A DNA stretch of 64,000 bases from CBDDCX01 sp965226925 (GTDB taxonomy: Bacteria > Gemmatimonadota > Gemmatimonadetes > Longimicrobiales > Gaopeijiaceae): contig CBDDEN010000011.1 in the NCBI GenBank assembly GCA_965226925.1, forward strand, positions 806,001-870,000, in the 5' to 3' direction. Shown one piece after another: positions 25,052 through 32,921 of this stretch (position 1 is its first letter; each line of letters begins with the position of its first letter). The notes beneath the pieces are model-generated. The model made no database searches and was not told the origin of the DNA. It saw nothing but the letters and a program-made list of their open reading frames with translations. The position numbers and the translations under genes are program-made.

Positions 25052-25743
25052 CAGGAGATGCTCGCTTCCCTCTCTGCCAACGTACGTGAGACACAGAGCA
25101 CGCTAGAGTAGGGCGAAGGCAGAGAAAACGAACATGTTGGGACTGCGAGAGAGAATGGAAGAGAATGGTAGTGCCCCTCGCTTCCTGAGCGCTCGTCTCC
25201 ATGGGCCACCGTTCCGGCTTCGCCACTCCCCTCTACCTTCGGGGCTTCACCCCTATCCTCCAGCGGGAGCTCCAGTTGCCTGGACTCCTGGCGCATGGCC
25301 TTCTCGAGATCCACGGTCGTCACACTCTCCTCTCCGTTCGGCCCTTCGTCCGACAAAGCTGGGTCCAAGCGCATCATGCACTTCGTCGGCCTACTATGGC
25401 CTCTGCTGACTTCTCGCTCCGCCGGCAGGCCCAACAGCGCAATGCCGGCGTCGCCCTTTCAGGCGTCAGGCGAGACCTCCCCGGGTAAGAACGATGACCT
25501 TCCCCGCACAATCGCCGGATCTACGCCGCTTCCCCTTGGTCGCAGGAGCTTCGCGGTCAGTGGTCCGCTCGCCCCGGTCCGCAGCGCCTCGTATCCGGTT
25601 CCTGCTCGTCGACTCACGGGTTCGTTGCACGCTTCGTTCAGCGTACGCCTCACGACGAACGCCTTGCGCTTCCCTTCGGTCCCTGCGACCAGGTTCCGGG
25701 AGGACTTTCACCTCCAAGTCATCGCCCATGCCGGGCCCACCAC
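25052..25743 (-). ncRNA. Group II intron 5' ribozyme part (domains I to III and start of IV)
   Basis: 690 bp between the intron 5' end and the RT start, with no conserved protein frame. The length fits domains I-III. The segment GGAGGTGAAAGTCCTCC near the 5' end is a recognisable intron element. I did not assign the exon-binding sites. Confidence 0.7.
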
Positions 25744-26002
25744 ATAGATAAAGGAGCCATCCTTGACCACGATGGCTCCTCTTCTCGTAACCCAAAACTG
25801 TAACCCATCAATGCTCAGTTTCTGTTACCCACGCCTTGCGCTTCCCTTCGGTCCCTGCGACCAGGTTCCGGGAGGACTTTCACCTCCAAGTCATCGCCCA
25901 TGCCGGGCCCACCACATAGATAAAGGAGCCATCCTTGACCACGATGGCTCCTCTTCTCGTAACCCAAAACTGTAACCCATCAATGCTCAGTTTCTGTTAC
26001 CC
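25659..26002. repeat. Perfect-looking 172-bp tandem duplication across the intron/IS481 junction
   Basis: Copy 1 is 25659-25830 and copy 2 is 25831-26002, back to back. Each contains 85 bp of the intron 5' end and 87 bp of the IS481 3' end, including the transposase C-terminus and the right inverted repeat. The second copy therefore carries an orphan intron 5' end and a spare transposase tail. The two copies are identical where I compared them. Confidence 0.92.
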
Positions 26003-26230
26003 ATCAAGGTTCGGGCTCAGATTGTGTCCCTGGAGGCCATGGCGCTGCCCGCCAGATCCCGGAAGTAGGGGGCGTGGCCTCCTCTCCTTCTTCGCTCCGC
26101 GCTGCCGGGCAACTCTTCGTTATTTTCGACGCACCACGGCAACAAAGGACGTAACCCAATCTGTTAACCATCAGCTGGCACCATTGTGTCAATGATCAGG
26201 TGCGCTGTTCACGGCCTTGGTTTCGTCCAA
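26003..26230. other. Gene-free stretch with a degenerate IS481-like end
   Basis: 228 bp without a supportable gene. At 26149-26175, ACGTAACCCAATCTGTTAAC followed by CATCAGC resembles the IS481 right-end sequence CGTAACCCAAAACTGTAACC with CATCAATGC. This suggests the remains of another related element between the intact one and the tRNA gene. Confidence 0.45.
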
Positions 26231-26304
26231 TAGCGGAGGAGGGACTCGAACCCCCGACACGCGGATTATGATTCCGCTGCTCTAACCAGCTGAGCTACTC
26301 CGCC
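26231..26304 (-). tRNA. tRNA-Met (CAU anticodon), elongator type
   Basis: 74-nt cloverleaf: acceptor GGCGGAG/CTCCGCT with a G1-U72 wobble and discriminator A, D-arm GCTCAGCTGGTTAGAGC, anticodon arm GCGGA-ATCATAA-TCCGC, T-arm GTCGGGGGTTCGAGTCCCTC (stem/loop typical). The anticodon is CAT. The sequence closely resembles elongator tRNA-Met rather than initiator (no three consecutive G-C pairs closing the anticodon stem). tRNA-Ile2, the TilS substrate, is the alternative. No CCA is encoded. Confidence 0.9.
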
Positions 26305-26321
26305 CCCTTGTCGTGCCCCAA

Positions 26322-26350
26322 AAACTCCAAAGAGTCCAAAGGGGTGTCAA
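26322..26350 (-). promoter_or_regulatory. Candidate promoter of tRNA-Met
   Basis: A perfect -35 box TTGACA (minus strand, 26350-26345) lies about 40 nt before the tRNA 5' end, the right distance. The -10 position 17 nt downstream reads GAGTTT, a poor match, so the call is tentative. Confidence 0.4.
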
Positions 26351-26452
26351 GGCGCGGCGACGGGCTATTTCGCCGGTGAAGGGGTACCTTTTCAGGTACG
26401 TAGTCCGGGTACGCTACGACAACGGACATTCCTGGTATCAAGGGGTCGTTTC

Positions 26453-27412
26453 ATGGACTTCGGAACCATCCTAATCCCCGCTGCAGTCGTGGCCGCGGCC
26501 GCGTTGCTCTCCAGCCTGCGCATCCTTTACGAGTACGAAAGAGGCGTGGTCTTTCGGCTCGGCAAGCTGACGCGGGCCAAGGGCCCGGGACTCATCTTCC
26601 TGGTCCCGTTCGCCATCGAGCGCATGAAGAAGATGGATCTACGAATCGTCGCCCTCGACATCGCCCCTCAAGACACCATCACGAAAGACAACGTCAGCGT
26701 GAAGGTGAACGCGGTCGTCTACTTTCGGGTCGCCGACCCGGCCAAGGCGGTCGTGGAGATCGAGGACTATTACTTCGCGACGAGCCAACTCGCACAGACG
26801 ACCCTGCGTAGCGTGATCGGTCAGTCCGAACTCGATGAGCTGTTGGCGGAGCGCGACCAGATCAACGAAGTCGTCTGCAAGATCATCGACCAGGGTACGG
26901 ATCCCTGGGGAATCGAAGTCACCTCCGTCGAGATCAAGGACATCGACCTGCCCCACGAGATGAAGCGCGCCATGGCCAAACAGGCCGAGGCGGAGCGGGA
27001 GAGGCGAGGAAAGGTCATCGCCGCGGCGGGAGAAGCCCAGGCAGCCGCGAAGCTCGCCGAAGCCGCGGAGATCCTCCAGCACTACCCTGTCGCCATTCAG
27101 CTCCGGTTCCTGCAGACCGTGGTGGAGATCGCCGCCGAGAACAACTCCACGACCGTCTTCCCGATCCCCATGGATCTGTTCTGGCCGATCCAAGAGGCAG
27201 GGGAACGTTGGAAGGCCGGCGAGCGCCCTTCGTTCAAGGCCTTGCACGCCGCGGGAGAGGGGATGCTCGAAGGCGCCGAGCAGACCATGCTCGCCGAAGC
27301 CGCGAAGGCGTTCCTCGGCATCGGGAGCGGCGGCTCGGCGGCAGAGCCGGCACCGGTCCCCGCGAAGTCCGAGGGCTCTTCTGAGGAAGCCGGAAAGGCC
27401 AAGGGCCCGTAG
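26453..27412 (+). CDS. SPFH/band 7 family protein (slipin/stomatin-like)
   Basis: 319 aa. An N-terminal membrane anchor (TILIPAAVVAAAALLSSLRI) is followed by the stomatin motif YERGVVFRLGKLTRAKGPGL. The band 7 core contains MDLRIVALDIAPQDTITKDN and VNAVVYFRVADPAKAVVEIE. A coiled segment (MAKQAEAERERRGKVIAAAG, EAQAAAKLAEAAEILQ) drives oligomerisation. Slipins form membrane microdomain scaffolds and often pair with an NfeD protease-like protein, which is absent here. It is one of the few plus-strand genes and converges with ftsB. The C-terminal 50 residues are Ala/Pro/Glu-rich. Confidence 0.9.
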   Translation: MDFGTILIPAAVVAAAALLSSLRILYEYERGVVFRLGKLTRAKGPGLIFLVPFAIERMKKMDLRIVALDIAPQDTITKDNVSVKVNAVVYFRVADPAKAVVEIEDYYFATSQLAQTTLRSVIGQSELDELLAERDQINEVVCKIIDQGTDPWGIEVTSVEIKDIDLPHEMKRAMAKQAEAERERRGKVIAAAGEAQAAAKLAEAAEILQHYPVAIQLRFLQTVVEIAAENNSTTVFPIPMDLFWPIQEAGERWKAGERPSFKALHAAGEGMLEGAEQTMLAEAAKAFLGIGSGGSAAEPAPVPAKSEGSSEEAGKAKGP

Positions 27413-27449
27413 AGCCGGGCAACCCGAGGCACCGGTTTCCCTCTTCGCC

Positions 27450-27758
27450 TCAGCGGCCCTCTGAATCCTCCGTGGAATCCGGAGGCGGGGCGATGCGGTA
27501 TAGAACCTCACCGTCGCGGATCATCCCGTAGCGCTCGCGGGCGAGTCGCTCGATCGTGGCCGAGTCCGCTTCGAGCGAATCGCCCCACGCTCGAAGGGAG
27601 TCGTTGACCCGTGTGAGTTCCGCGAAACGCTCCGCCTCCCGCTCACGCTCCGCTCGCGCGCGCCTCACTTCCAGGAGGGAGTACTCCCCACCGAAGACCG
27701 CAAAATAGACCGCGAGGCCGATCAGGGCCGGCAAGATGAATCGTCTTACTTGGACCAA
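27450..27758 (-). CDS. ftsB: FtsB/DivIC family septum formation initiator
   Basis: 102 aa bitopic division protein. It has a short cytoplasmic start, a transmembrane helix (FILPALIGLAVYFAVFGGEY), a periplasmic coiled coil (REREAERFAELTRVNDSLRA), and the typical C-terminal motif RYGMIRDGEVLYRI. It forms the FtsQLB complex that activates septal peptidoglycan synthesis. The start is TTG, overlapping the eno 3' end by 13 nt; enolase-ftsB adjacency is common in bacteria. Start choice is less certain because the Shine-Dalgarno site is weak. Confidence 0.85.
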   Translation of the reverse strand: MVQVRRFILPALIGLAVYFAVFGGEYSLLEVRRARAEREREAERFAELTRVNDSLRAWGDSLEADSATIERLARERYGMIRDGEVLYRIAPPPDSTEDSEGR

Positions 27759-29026
27759 AGACTCCGCCCCGGATACGTGGCCGAGTCGCCCAATGCCTCT
27801 TCGATCCTGAGGAGTTGGTTGTACTTGGCCACACGGTCGGTCCGACTCGCGCTTCCCGTCTTTATTTGCCCCGCGGCCGTGGCCACCGCAAGGTCGGAGA
27901 TCAGGGTGTCTTCGGTCTCACCGGACCGGTGCGATATGACGGACTTGTAGCCCGAGTCGTCGGCCAGCTGAATGGTCTGAAGGGTCTCGGTGAGGGTGCC
28001 GATCTGATTCACCTTGACGAGCACGGCGTTGGCGACCCCGTTGCGGACTCCCCTTTCGAGCTTCTTGACGTTGGTCACGAAAATGTCGTCGCCGACGATC
28101 TGGACGCTTCCTCCAACCGCATCCGTGAGCCGCTCCCATCCCTCCCAGTCGTTCTCTCCAAGAGGATCCTCGAGGGAACGGATGGGATAACGGTCGATCC
28201 AGTCGGTCCAGAATTCCACCATGCCGGCCGCATCCCGTCGCTCCCCGGAGGACCACCTGAACACATACTCGTCTCCCTCCACCCATTCGCTCGCGGCCGC
28301 ATCGATGGCCAGGACCACGTCGTCGCCGGGCTTGAAACCCGCGCGTTCGATGGCGCTGAGGACCACTTCCACGGCCTCCTCGTTGCTCCGTAGATCGGGG
28401 GCGAACCCACCCTCGTCACCCACTGCCGTGTTGAGTCCCTTCTCGGAGAGCACCTTCTTGAGGTGGTGGAAGACCTCGACGCCGCAACGGAGCCCCTCGG
28501 AAAAGCTGTCGAACCCCACGGGCATGACCATGAACTCCTGAATGTCGACGTTGTTGGGAGCGTGAGCCCCGCCGTTCAGAATGTTCATCATGGGCACCGG
28601 AAGCAGGTTCGACCCCCCCGTTCCCAGATACTTGAAGAGGGGTAGCTGGTTCTCGATCGCGGCCGCCCTGGCCGCCGCCACGGAGACCGCAAGGATGGCG
28701 TTCGCCCCCAGACGCGCCTTGTTGGGGGTACCGTCCAGGTCGATCATCGTGCGATCCAGATCCAGTTGCTCGCGTGCCTCGAAGCCGCGTACGGCCTCAC
28801 GGATCTCGGTGTTGATGGACTCCACGGCCTTCAGTACGCCCTTGCCCAGATACCGTCCGGGGTCCCCGTCGCGGCGCTCGACGGCCTCGTGCTCTCCGGT
28901 GGACGCTCCGCTGGGAACGGCGGCCCGCCCCCGAACCCCGGTCTCCAACAACACTTCCGCCTCCACCGTGGGATTCCCGCGGGAGTCCAGAATCTCCCGG
29001 CCACGTACGTCCATGATCGCTGACAC
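27746..29026 (-). CDS. eno: Enolase
   Basis: 426 aa glycolytic enzyme (2-phosphoglycerate to phosphoenolpyruvate). Signature segments are IMDVRGREILDSRGNPTVEA, GASTGEHEAVERRDGD, LGANAILAVSVAAARAA, MNILNGGAHAPNNVDIQEFM, GDEGGFAPDL, VQIVGDDIFVTN, VLVKVNQIGTLTETL and VISHRSGETEDTLISDLAVA. All magnesium and catalytic residues of the family appear present. It sits between plsC (3 bp upstream) and ftsB (overlap). Confidence 0.97.
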   Translation of the reverse strand: MSAIMDVRGREILDSRGNPTVEAEVLLETGVRGRAAVPSGASTGEHEAVERRDGDPGRYLGKGVLKAVESINTEIREAVRGFEAREQLDLDRTMIDLDGTPNKARLGANAILAVSVAAARAAAIENQLPLFKYLGTGGSNLLPVPMMNILNGGAHAPNNVDIQEFMVMPVGFDSFSEGLRCGVEVFHHLKKVLSEKGLNTAVGDEGGFAPDLRSNEEAVEVVLSAIERAGFKPGDDVVLAIDAAASEWVEGDEYVFRWSSGERRDAAGMVEFWTDWIDRYPIRSLEDPLGENDWEGWERLTDAVGGSVQIVGDDIFVTNVKKLERGVRNGVANAVLVKVNQIGTLTETLQTIQLADDSGYKSVISHRSGETEDTLISDLAVATAAGQIKTGSASRTDRVAKYNQLLRIEEALGDSATYPGRSLWSK

Positions 29027-29029
29027 GCC

Positions 29030-29869
29030 CTATCCGCTCCTATCGATGATCGAGGCCCGGCGGCCCCGTTTGATGGTTTCAGTGATGTTGCGGGCCTCCA
29101 GCACCGCGTGCTCCGGCTCTTCGGGCTCTTCCCCCCTCAGGTACGAGGTGCGTCCCTCTCCACCTCTGAGGTCGGCTACCGCATCGCGGACGATCTTCCT
29201 GAGACGGTCCCGATCGGCATGTTCCATTCCGGCCACGGAGATGGGCTCACCCACGCGGACCAGAATCTCGCCACGCCCGATCCTGAACGAACCCTTCGGC
29301 ATCAGCGGACGGGTGCCCAGGATGGCCACCGGGATGATCGGGACCTCTCCCTGGATGGCCAACACGAACGGCCCCTTCTTGAATTCCTGGAGCTTGCCGT
29401 CGGCCGACCGCGTCCCCTCGGCGAACAACACCATGTGCAGACCCTGGTCGCGAATCTGTCGGCCCGCATGCGACAGGGACTCGATGGCGGACGCCCGGTC
29501 TCCTCGGTCGACGGAGATGTGGCCACACGCCCGCCACGCCCGTCCGAATATCGGGATTCCCGAAAGCTCCTTCTTCGCGAGGAAGCGAGCCTCGATAGGC
29601 AGCCATCCCGCGAGCGCCCACACGTCGAACCACGATTCATGGTTGGCGATGACGATAAACGCCCCGTCCATGTTCAGGTTGTCCTCGCCCACCACCCGGA
29701 CCCGAACCCCGGCGAGTCTGAGGATCGCCCGCGACCAGTCGCGAGCCGCCGGGTGGCAAGATCGGCACAGCGCGTCCGTCGCTCCAAACAGAGCCAACAC
29801 GTAGACCTTCCCAGCGTACCATGCGGTAAGAATCGCACCGACGAAGAGGAGCCAAGCCGACCTTAGCAT
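29030..29869 (-). CDS. plsC: 1-acyl-sn-glycerol-3-phosphate acyltransferase (PlsC-like)
   Basis: 279 aa membrane enzyme that acylates lysophosphatidic acid to phosphatidic acid. An N-terminal hydrophobic stretch (SAWLLFVGAILTAWYAGKVY) precedes the catalytic motif NHESWFDVWAL (HX4D), block II (ISVDRGDRASAIESL), FAEGTRSADGKLQEFKKG (block III) and VAILGTRPLMPKGS (block IV). The start is the ATG at 29869, overlapping the thiL stop by 7 nt; the longer frame reads into thiL. The C-terminal 40 residues are charged. Confidence 0.9.
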   Translation of the reverse strand: MLRSAWLLFVGAILTAWYAGKVYVLALFGATDALCRSCHPAARDWSRAILRLAGVRVRVVGEDNLNMDGAFIVIANHESWFDVWALAGWLPIEARFLAKKELSGIPIFGRAWRACGHISVDRGDRASAIESLSHAGRQIRDQGLHMVLFAEGTRSADGKLQEFKKGPFVLAIQGEVPIIPVAILGTRPLMPKGSFRIGRGEILVRVGEPISVAGMEHADRDRLRKIVRDAVADLRGGEGRTSYLRGEEPEEPEHAVLEARNITETIKRGRRASIIDRSG

Positions 29870-30879
29870 TCGCTCGGCCGCTTCGGAAAATGGTCGAATC
29901 CACCGGCGCTCGCGCGTCCACCGTCGGCGTCCCATCCCTCGATGTGCACTCCGTCACCCTCAAGCACACGGCCTACCCGGGTCAGCGTGGTCTCGAACCT
30001 CTTACGGAAGGTATCGGCAAGGGGTCCAATCGCGCCGGGGGCCGCCGCCAGGCAAAGCTCGTAGTCCTCGCCCCCCGACAGCGCCAGCTGGGCATCCTCA
30101 ACCCCCAACCGGGGGTGCATAGGCACCAGGTCGGCGTCGATCTCGATGCGCACGCCGGACGCCGAGGCCAAATGGCCCGCATCTCCCGCGAGTCCGTCGG
30201 ACAGGTCGATCATGGCGTGCACGTCGGCGTGCTCCACGAGCCAGAGGGCCTCTCGGATGCGGGCGACGGGTCGTGCGAACGCCGTGCGTAAGCCGATCGG
30301 GGGCTCCGCCCCGGCGATCCAGTGGCGAACGGCTCCCGCGCTGCCGCCCAGAACGCCGGTCACCCAGATCTCGTCACCGGGAAGGGCTCCCGCACGCTCT
30401 ACCGGATCGGTGGCCTCTCCGAGCGCGGTCACGCCTACGACCAAGGGCCCCGGGGATGCCGTGAGGTCCCCCCCTACGAGACACGCTCGCAGGTCCTCAA
30501 GCGCCTCGCGTACGCCGCGTCCGAGCTCCGCCAAGACCACTTCGGCTTCGTGGGTCGCCACGGCGACGGAGAGCAGCACACCGACTGGCCTCGCGGCCAT
30601 GGCCGCGAGGTCGCTCGCCGCGGACATGACCGCACGAAAGCCCACCTCTTCGATGGAAACCCAGGATCGTCGGAAGTGCACGTCCTCGACGGCGAGGTCG
30701 GTCGTCACAACGAGTCGGTCGACCCTCAGCACGGCCGCATCGTCCCCGGGCCCGACGAGCACGGCCGGGCCGAGAGCAGCCGGGTCGTCGAGCAAGGCCC
30801 GGATCAGATCGAACTCTCCTCCCGGGCCCATGGGCGTGGTCCTTCCCGCAGGGCCACCGGTCGGACCGGCCACCATCAT
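29863..30879 (-). CDS. thiL: Thiamine-monophosphate kinase
   Basis: 338 aa; phosphorylates thiamine monophosphate to thiamine pyrophosphate. AIR-synthase-like fold with the N-terminal VLVGPGDDAAVLRVDRLVVT, DLAVEDVHFRRSWVS, the MSAASDLAAMAARPVG helix, GDLTASPGP and the C-terminal IDLSDGLAGDAGHLASASGV. The start is the ATG overlapping the nnrDE stop (ATGA at 30876-30879); a second ATG follows directly. No TPP riboswitch is visible ahead of it. Confidence 0.92.
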   Translation of the reverse strand: MMVAGPTGGPAGRTTPMGPGGEFDLIRALLDDPAALGPAVLVGPGDDAAVLRVDRLVVTTDLAVEDVHFRRSWVSIEEVGFRAVMSAASDLAAMAARPVGVLLSVAVATHEAEVVLAELGRGVREALEDLRACLVGGDLTASPGPLVVGVTALGEATDPVERAGALPGDEIWVTGVLGGSAGAVRHWIAGAEPPIGLRTAFARPVARIREALWLVEHADVHAMIDLSDGLAGDAGHLASASGVRIEIDADLVPMHPRLGVEDAQLALSGGEDYELCLAAAPGAIGPLADTFRKRFETTLTRVGRVLEGDGVHIEGWDADGGRASAGGFDHFPKRPSEC

Positions 30880-32477
30880 CGGGCCGCGTCTTGATCGAAG
30901 AGCACGAACGGAAGCCCCAGATCGCTCTCTCCCGGTCCCTCGTCGTCCCACGCCGCGGGAAGGGCCTCGATGACGTCCGACGGTGTCAGGCCCGCGCCCT
31001 TGCGCACACGCGTGGCAGCCCGACCTGTCATGTAGAGGGCCAAGGCGCCCGCCACATCCGGTGCGAATCCCTGAGCGAGCAGGGCACCCGCCACCCCGGT
31101 GAGCACATCCCCCATCCCCCCGGTGGCCAAATCGGAGCTGCCCACCGAGTCCACCCAACACGTCCCACGGGGGGGTACCACGATGGACGGGAGCCCCTTG
31201 AGCAGCACGGTCGCCCCGGTCTCGGACGCGAGGTCGCGGGCCGCCGCCACGCGGTCGGCCGCGATGGCCTCCGCCTGCAGACCCGTCAGGCTCCTCATCT
31301 CACCGAGATGGGGCGTGACCAGCGCAGCCCTCTCGTGGGACCAGTGCCTCACGGCGGGCCCGATACCCGAAGCGGCCATATTCAGGGCATCCGCGTCCAA
31401 CACCGTCGGACGGCCGGTGCTGGCCTCACGCACCACCTCCAGGAGCGCTCCGCCTTCCGCGGCGTCCCCCAACCCGGGTCCGACCGCAACCGCGTGCGAA
31501 GCCATCGCCGCATTCCTCAGGGCCTTAGGATCGTCGTCCGGTATGAAGACGGCCTCCGGGACCGACGCCTGGATGATCTCGCGGTTTGCGGCCGCCGAGG
31601 CCACGCGCAGGAGCCCAACTCCCGCGCGCAGCGCAGCCCGACCCGCCATCACCGCGGCCCCGGCCATGCCGGATCTGCCGGCAACGATCAGCAGAGCACC
31701 GACCCGGTTCTTATGGGTGTCGAGCTCCCTGACCGGCTTCCGCTCCGACGCCCAGGCGGGGGTAACGACCGCAGCCCCGAAGGCACCGTCGGCGACCGGG
31801 GGGAAACCGATCTCCACCGCTATCAATCTCCCGACGTTGGCCCGTGCGGGTTGGAGCAGGGTTCCGATCTTCGGCCAACCAAAAGCTACGGTCACGTCGG
31901 CGACCACCGCCTCCCCTTCGACTCCCCCCGTGTCCGCATTCACGCCGGAGGGCGCATCGAGCGCGAAGACAGGACGGCCCGCGGCGTTGAGGGCTCGGAT
32001 CGCCCGAGCCTGGCGGGCCCCGGGCGCTCCCTGAATGCCGGTGCCCAGAATGCCGTCTACCACCACGGCGGCGGCGGCCAGAACCGATCCGAGCATTCCG
32101 CCATCCTCGGAGGTCACATCACCTTTCCCGTCCCAGTCGTCGCTCACATGCGTCACGTCCCAGCCGTGGAGCAGAGGATCGTCCGCCTCCCGATCGGCGA
32201 CCAAGACGGCCTTCACGGGTCGACCCCAGGAGCGGAGAGTGCGGAGTAGCACCAGGGCGTCTCCCCCGTTGTTCCCGGCCCCCACGAGCGCGACCACGTC
32301 ACCCCGAGGGTACAGTCGATCGAGCACTTGGGCGGCCGAGCGGCCGGCGCACTCCATCAGCGTGACTTGCGGCACGCCCAGTCCTTTGATGGCCGAACGG
32401 TCGAAAGCGGCCGCTTCGGTCCCCGTTGGGGCCCACACACGGGGCCCACCGAAGGGACGAACACGGATCCCGGTCAT
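30876..32477 (-). CDS. nnrDE: Bifunctional NAD(P)H-hydrate epimerase / dehydratase
   Basis: 533 aa metabolite-repair enzyme that restores hydrated NAD(P)H. The N-terminal YjeF epimerase domain has VTLMECAGRSAAQVLDR, VALVGAGNNGGDALVLLRTL, VVDGILGTGIQG and LDAPSGVNADTG. The C-terminal ADP-dependent dehydratase (carbohydrate-kinase fold) has LIVAGRSGMAGAAVMAGRAA, VGPGLGD, VLDADALN, VTPHLGEMRSLTG, VLLKGLPSIV and SDLATGGMGDVLTGVAGALL. The start is the ATG at 32477 preceded by GAGG; ATGs at 32495 and 32567 are alternatives. It couples to thiL by a 4-nt overlap. Confidence 0.93.
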   Translation of the reverse strand: MTGIRVRPFGGPRVWAPTGTEAAAFDRSAIKGLGVPQVTLMECAGRSAAQVLDRLYPRGDVVALVGAGNNGGDALVLLRTLRSWGRPVKAVLVADREADDPLLHGWDVTHVSDDWDGKGDVTSEDGGMLGSVLAAAAVVVDGILGTGIQGAPGARQARAIRALNAAGRPVFALDAPSGVNADTGGVEGEAVVADVTVAFGWPKIGTLLQPARANVGRLIAVEIGFPPVADGAFGAAVVTPAWASERKPVRELDTHKNRVGALLIVAGRSGMAGAAVMAGRAALRAGVGLLRVASAAANREIIQASVPEAVFIPDDDPKALRNAAMASHAVAVGPGLGDAAEGGALLEVVREASTGRPTVLDADALNMAASGIGPAVRHWSHERAALVTPHLGEMRSLTGLQAEAIAADRVAAARDLASETGATVLLKGLPSIVVPPRGTCWVDSVGSSDLATGGMGDVLTGVAGALLAQGFAPDVAGALALYMTGRAATRVRKGAGLTPSDVIEALPAAWDDEGPGESDLGLPFVLFDQDAAR

Positions 32478-32606
32478 GAGGCCTCGATACTCCATGCCCA
32501 CCCGCGGCCACGCTGGATCGAATTCGACTTCAGCGGTGGCAGGCGCGGCGTGAAGCGACGACGGCATTGCCCGAGCCGCCAGACCATGCGAACGGGAGGA
32601 AGGGAC

Positions 32607-32804
32607 CTACTTGTAGCTTTGGCCGATGCTCCGACCCAGCGAAATCTCCCCATTGTCAATCCGGATGTTGAACCCGCATTCCGGGTCGGAACACACCCAG
32701 GCCTTATAACGGATCGCCGCACCGTCTCGTCCATAATCCGAAAGCGGCAACAGGATCCCCGACTCGCACTTCTGACAGCGAGGAAACCCAGTTTCTTCCG
32801 GCAT
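32607..32804 (-). CDS. Small zinc-ribbon protein
   Basis: 65 aa. Two cysteine pairs, RCQKCESG near the N-terminus and VCSDPECGFN in the middle, are spaced like a zinc ribbon (CxxC ... CxxxxC). The rest is hydrophilic, ending DNGEISLGRSIGQSYK. There is no membrane segment. Function unknown; proteins of this shape often bind nucleic acid or protein. It stands alone between the Minf_1886-type gene and nnrDE. A run of nine C lies directly upstream of its start (32811-32819). Confidence 0.72.
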   Translation of the reverse strand: MPEETGFPRCQKCESGILLPLSDYGRDGAAIRYKAWVCSDPECGFNIRIDNGEISLGRSIGQSYK

Positions 32805-32921
32805 GTTCGCCCCCCCCCCAACAACGTTTTTGTTTTGGCGAACCCCCCGCGTCCAACCGGCGGCGGGGCAGGCGCTTCTCGGTAATCGAATTCAGCAGAC
32901 TGAGGCCCGATAGGCCGTCCT

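Larger units (their letters stand above)
23725..25743 (-). mobile_element. Group II intron, about 2019 bp, antisense within the IS481 transposase
   Basis: The 3' end is well defined. Domain V (23770-23801) and domain VI (23725-23767) are visible, and the last bases are CCGAT with a bulged A eight nt from the end (23732), the expected branch point. The 5' end starts GTGGTGGGCCCGG (25743 downward) or, three nt in, GTGGGCCCGG, resembling the GUGYG consensus. A conserved GGAGGTGAAAGTCC follows. Removing 23725-25743 restores the transposase frame. The intron encodes one reverse transcriptase in domain IV. Confidence 0.9.
22606..25803 (+). pseudogene. IS481-family transposase, interrupted by an antisense group II intron
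   Basis: Exon-like part 1 is 22606-23724 (373 codons) and part 2 is 25744-25803 (19 codons plus TAA). Motifs are an N-terminal helix-turn-helix (SHSELCLRHDISRKTGYKWL) and an rve integrase core: WSADFKGQF (Asp), RTDNGSPFAS (Asp), SPQQNGRHERMHKDLK (Glu). After YFGSVSLGWL the sequence is broken by the intron; the frame resumes exactly as IDKGAILDHDGSSSRNPKL. The intron is on the opposite strand and cannot be spliced from this mRNA, so the transposase is inactive unless the intron is lost. The start is the ATG with AGGAGG upstream. Confidence 0.9.
22535..26001 (+). mobile_element. IS481-family insertion sequence containing a group II intron
   Basis: The ends are imperfect inverted repeats. The left end (22535-22568) and the right end (25969-26001) both start GGTAACA and share TGATGGGT and ACAGT with one gap. 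Without the intron and the 172-bp tandem duplication the element would be about 1.3 kb, normal for IS481. It holds a plus-strand transposase split by a minus-strand group II intron (23725-25743). Because the right end lies in the duplicated segment, an alternative right end is at 25829. I found no convincing target-site duplication. Confidence 0.85.

Noticed and set aside
30891..32249. 452-codon plus-strand open frame
   Set aside because: Shadow of nnrDE; no domain, and the opposite strand shows all epimerase and dehydratase motifs.
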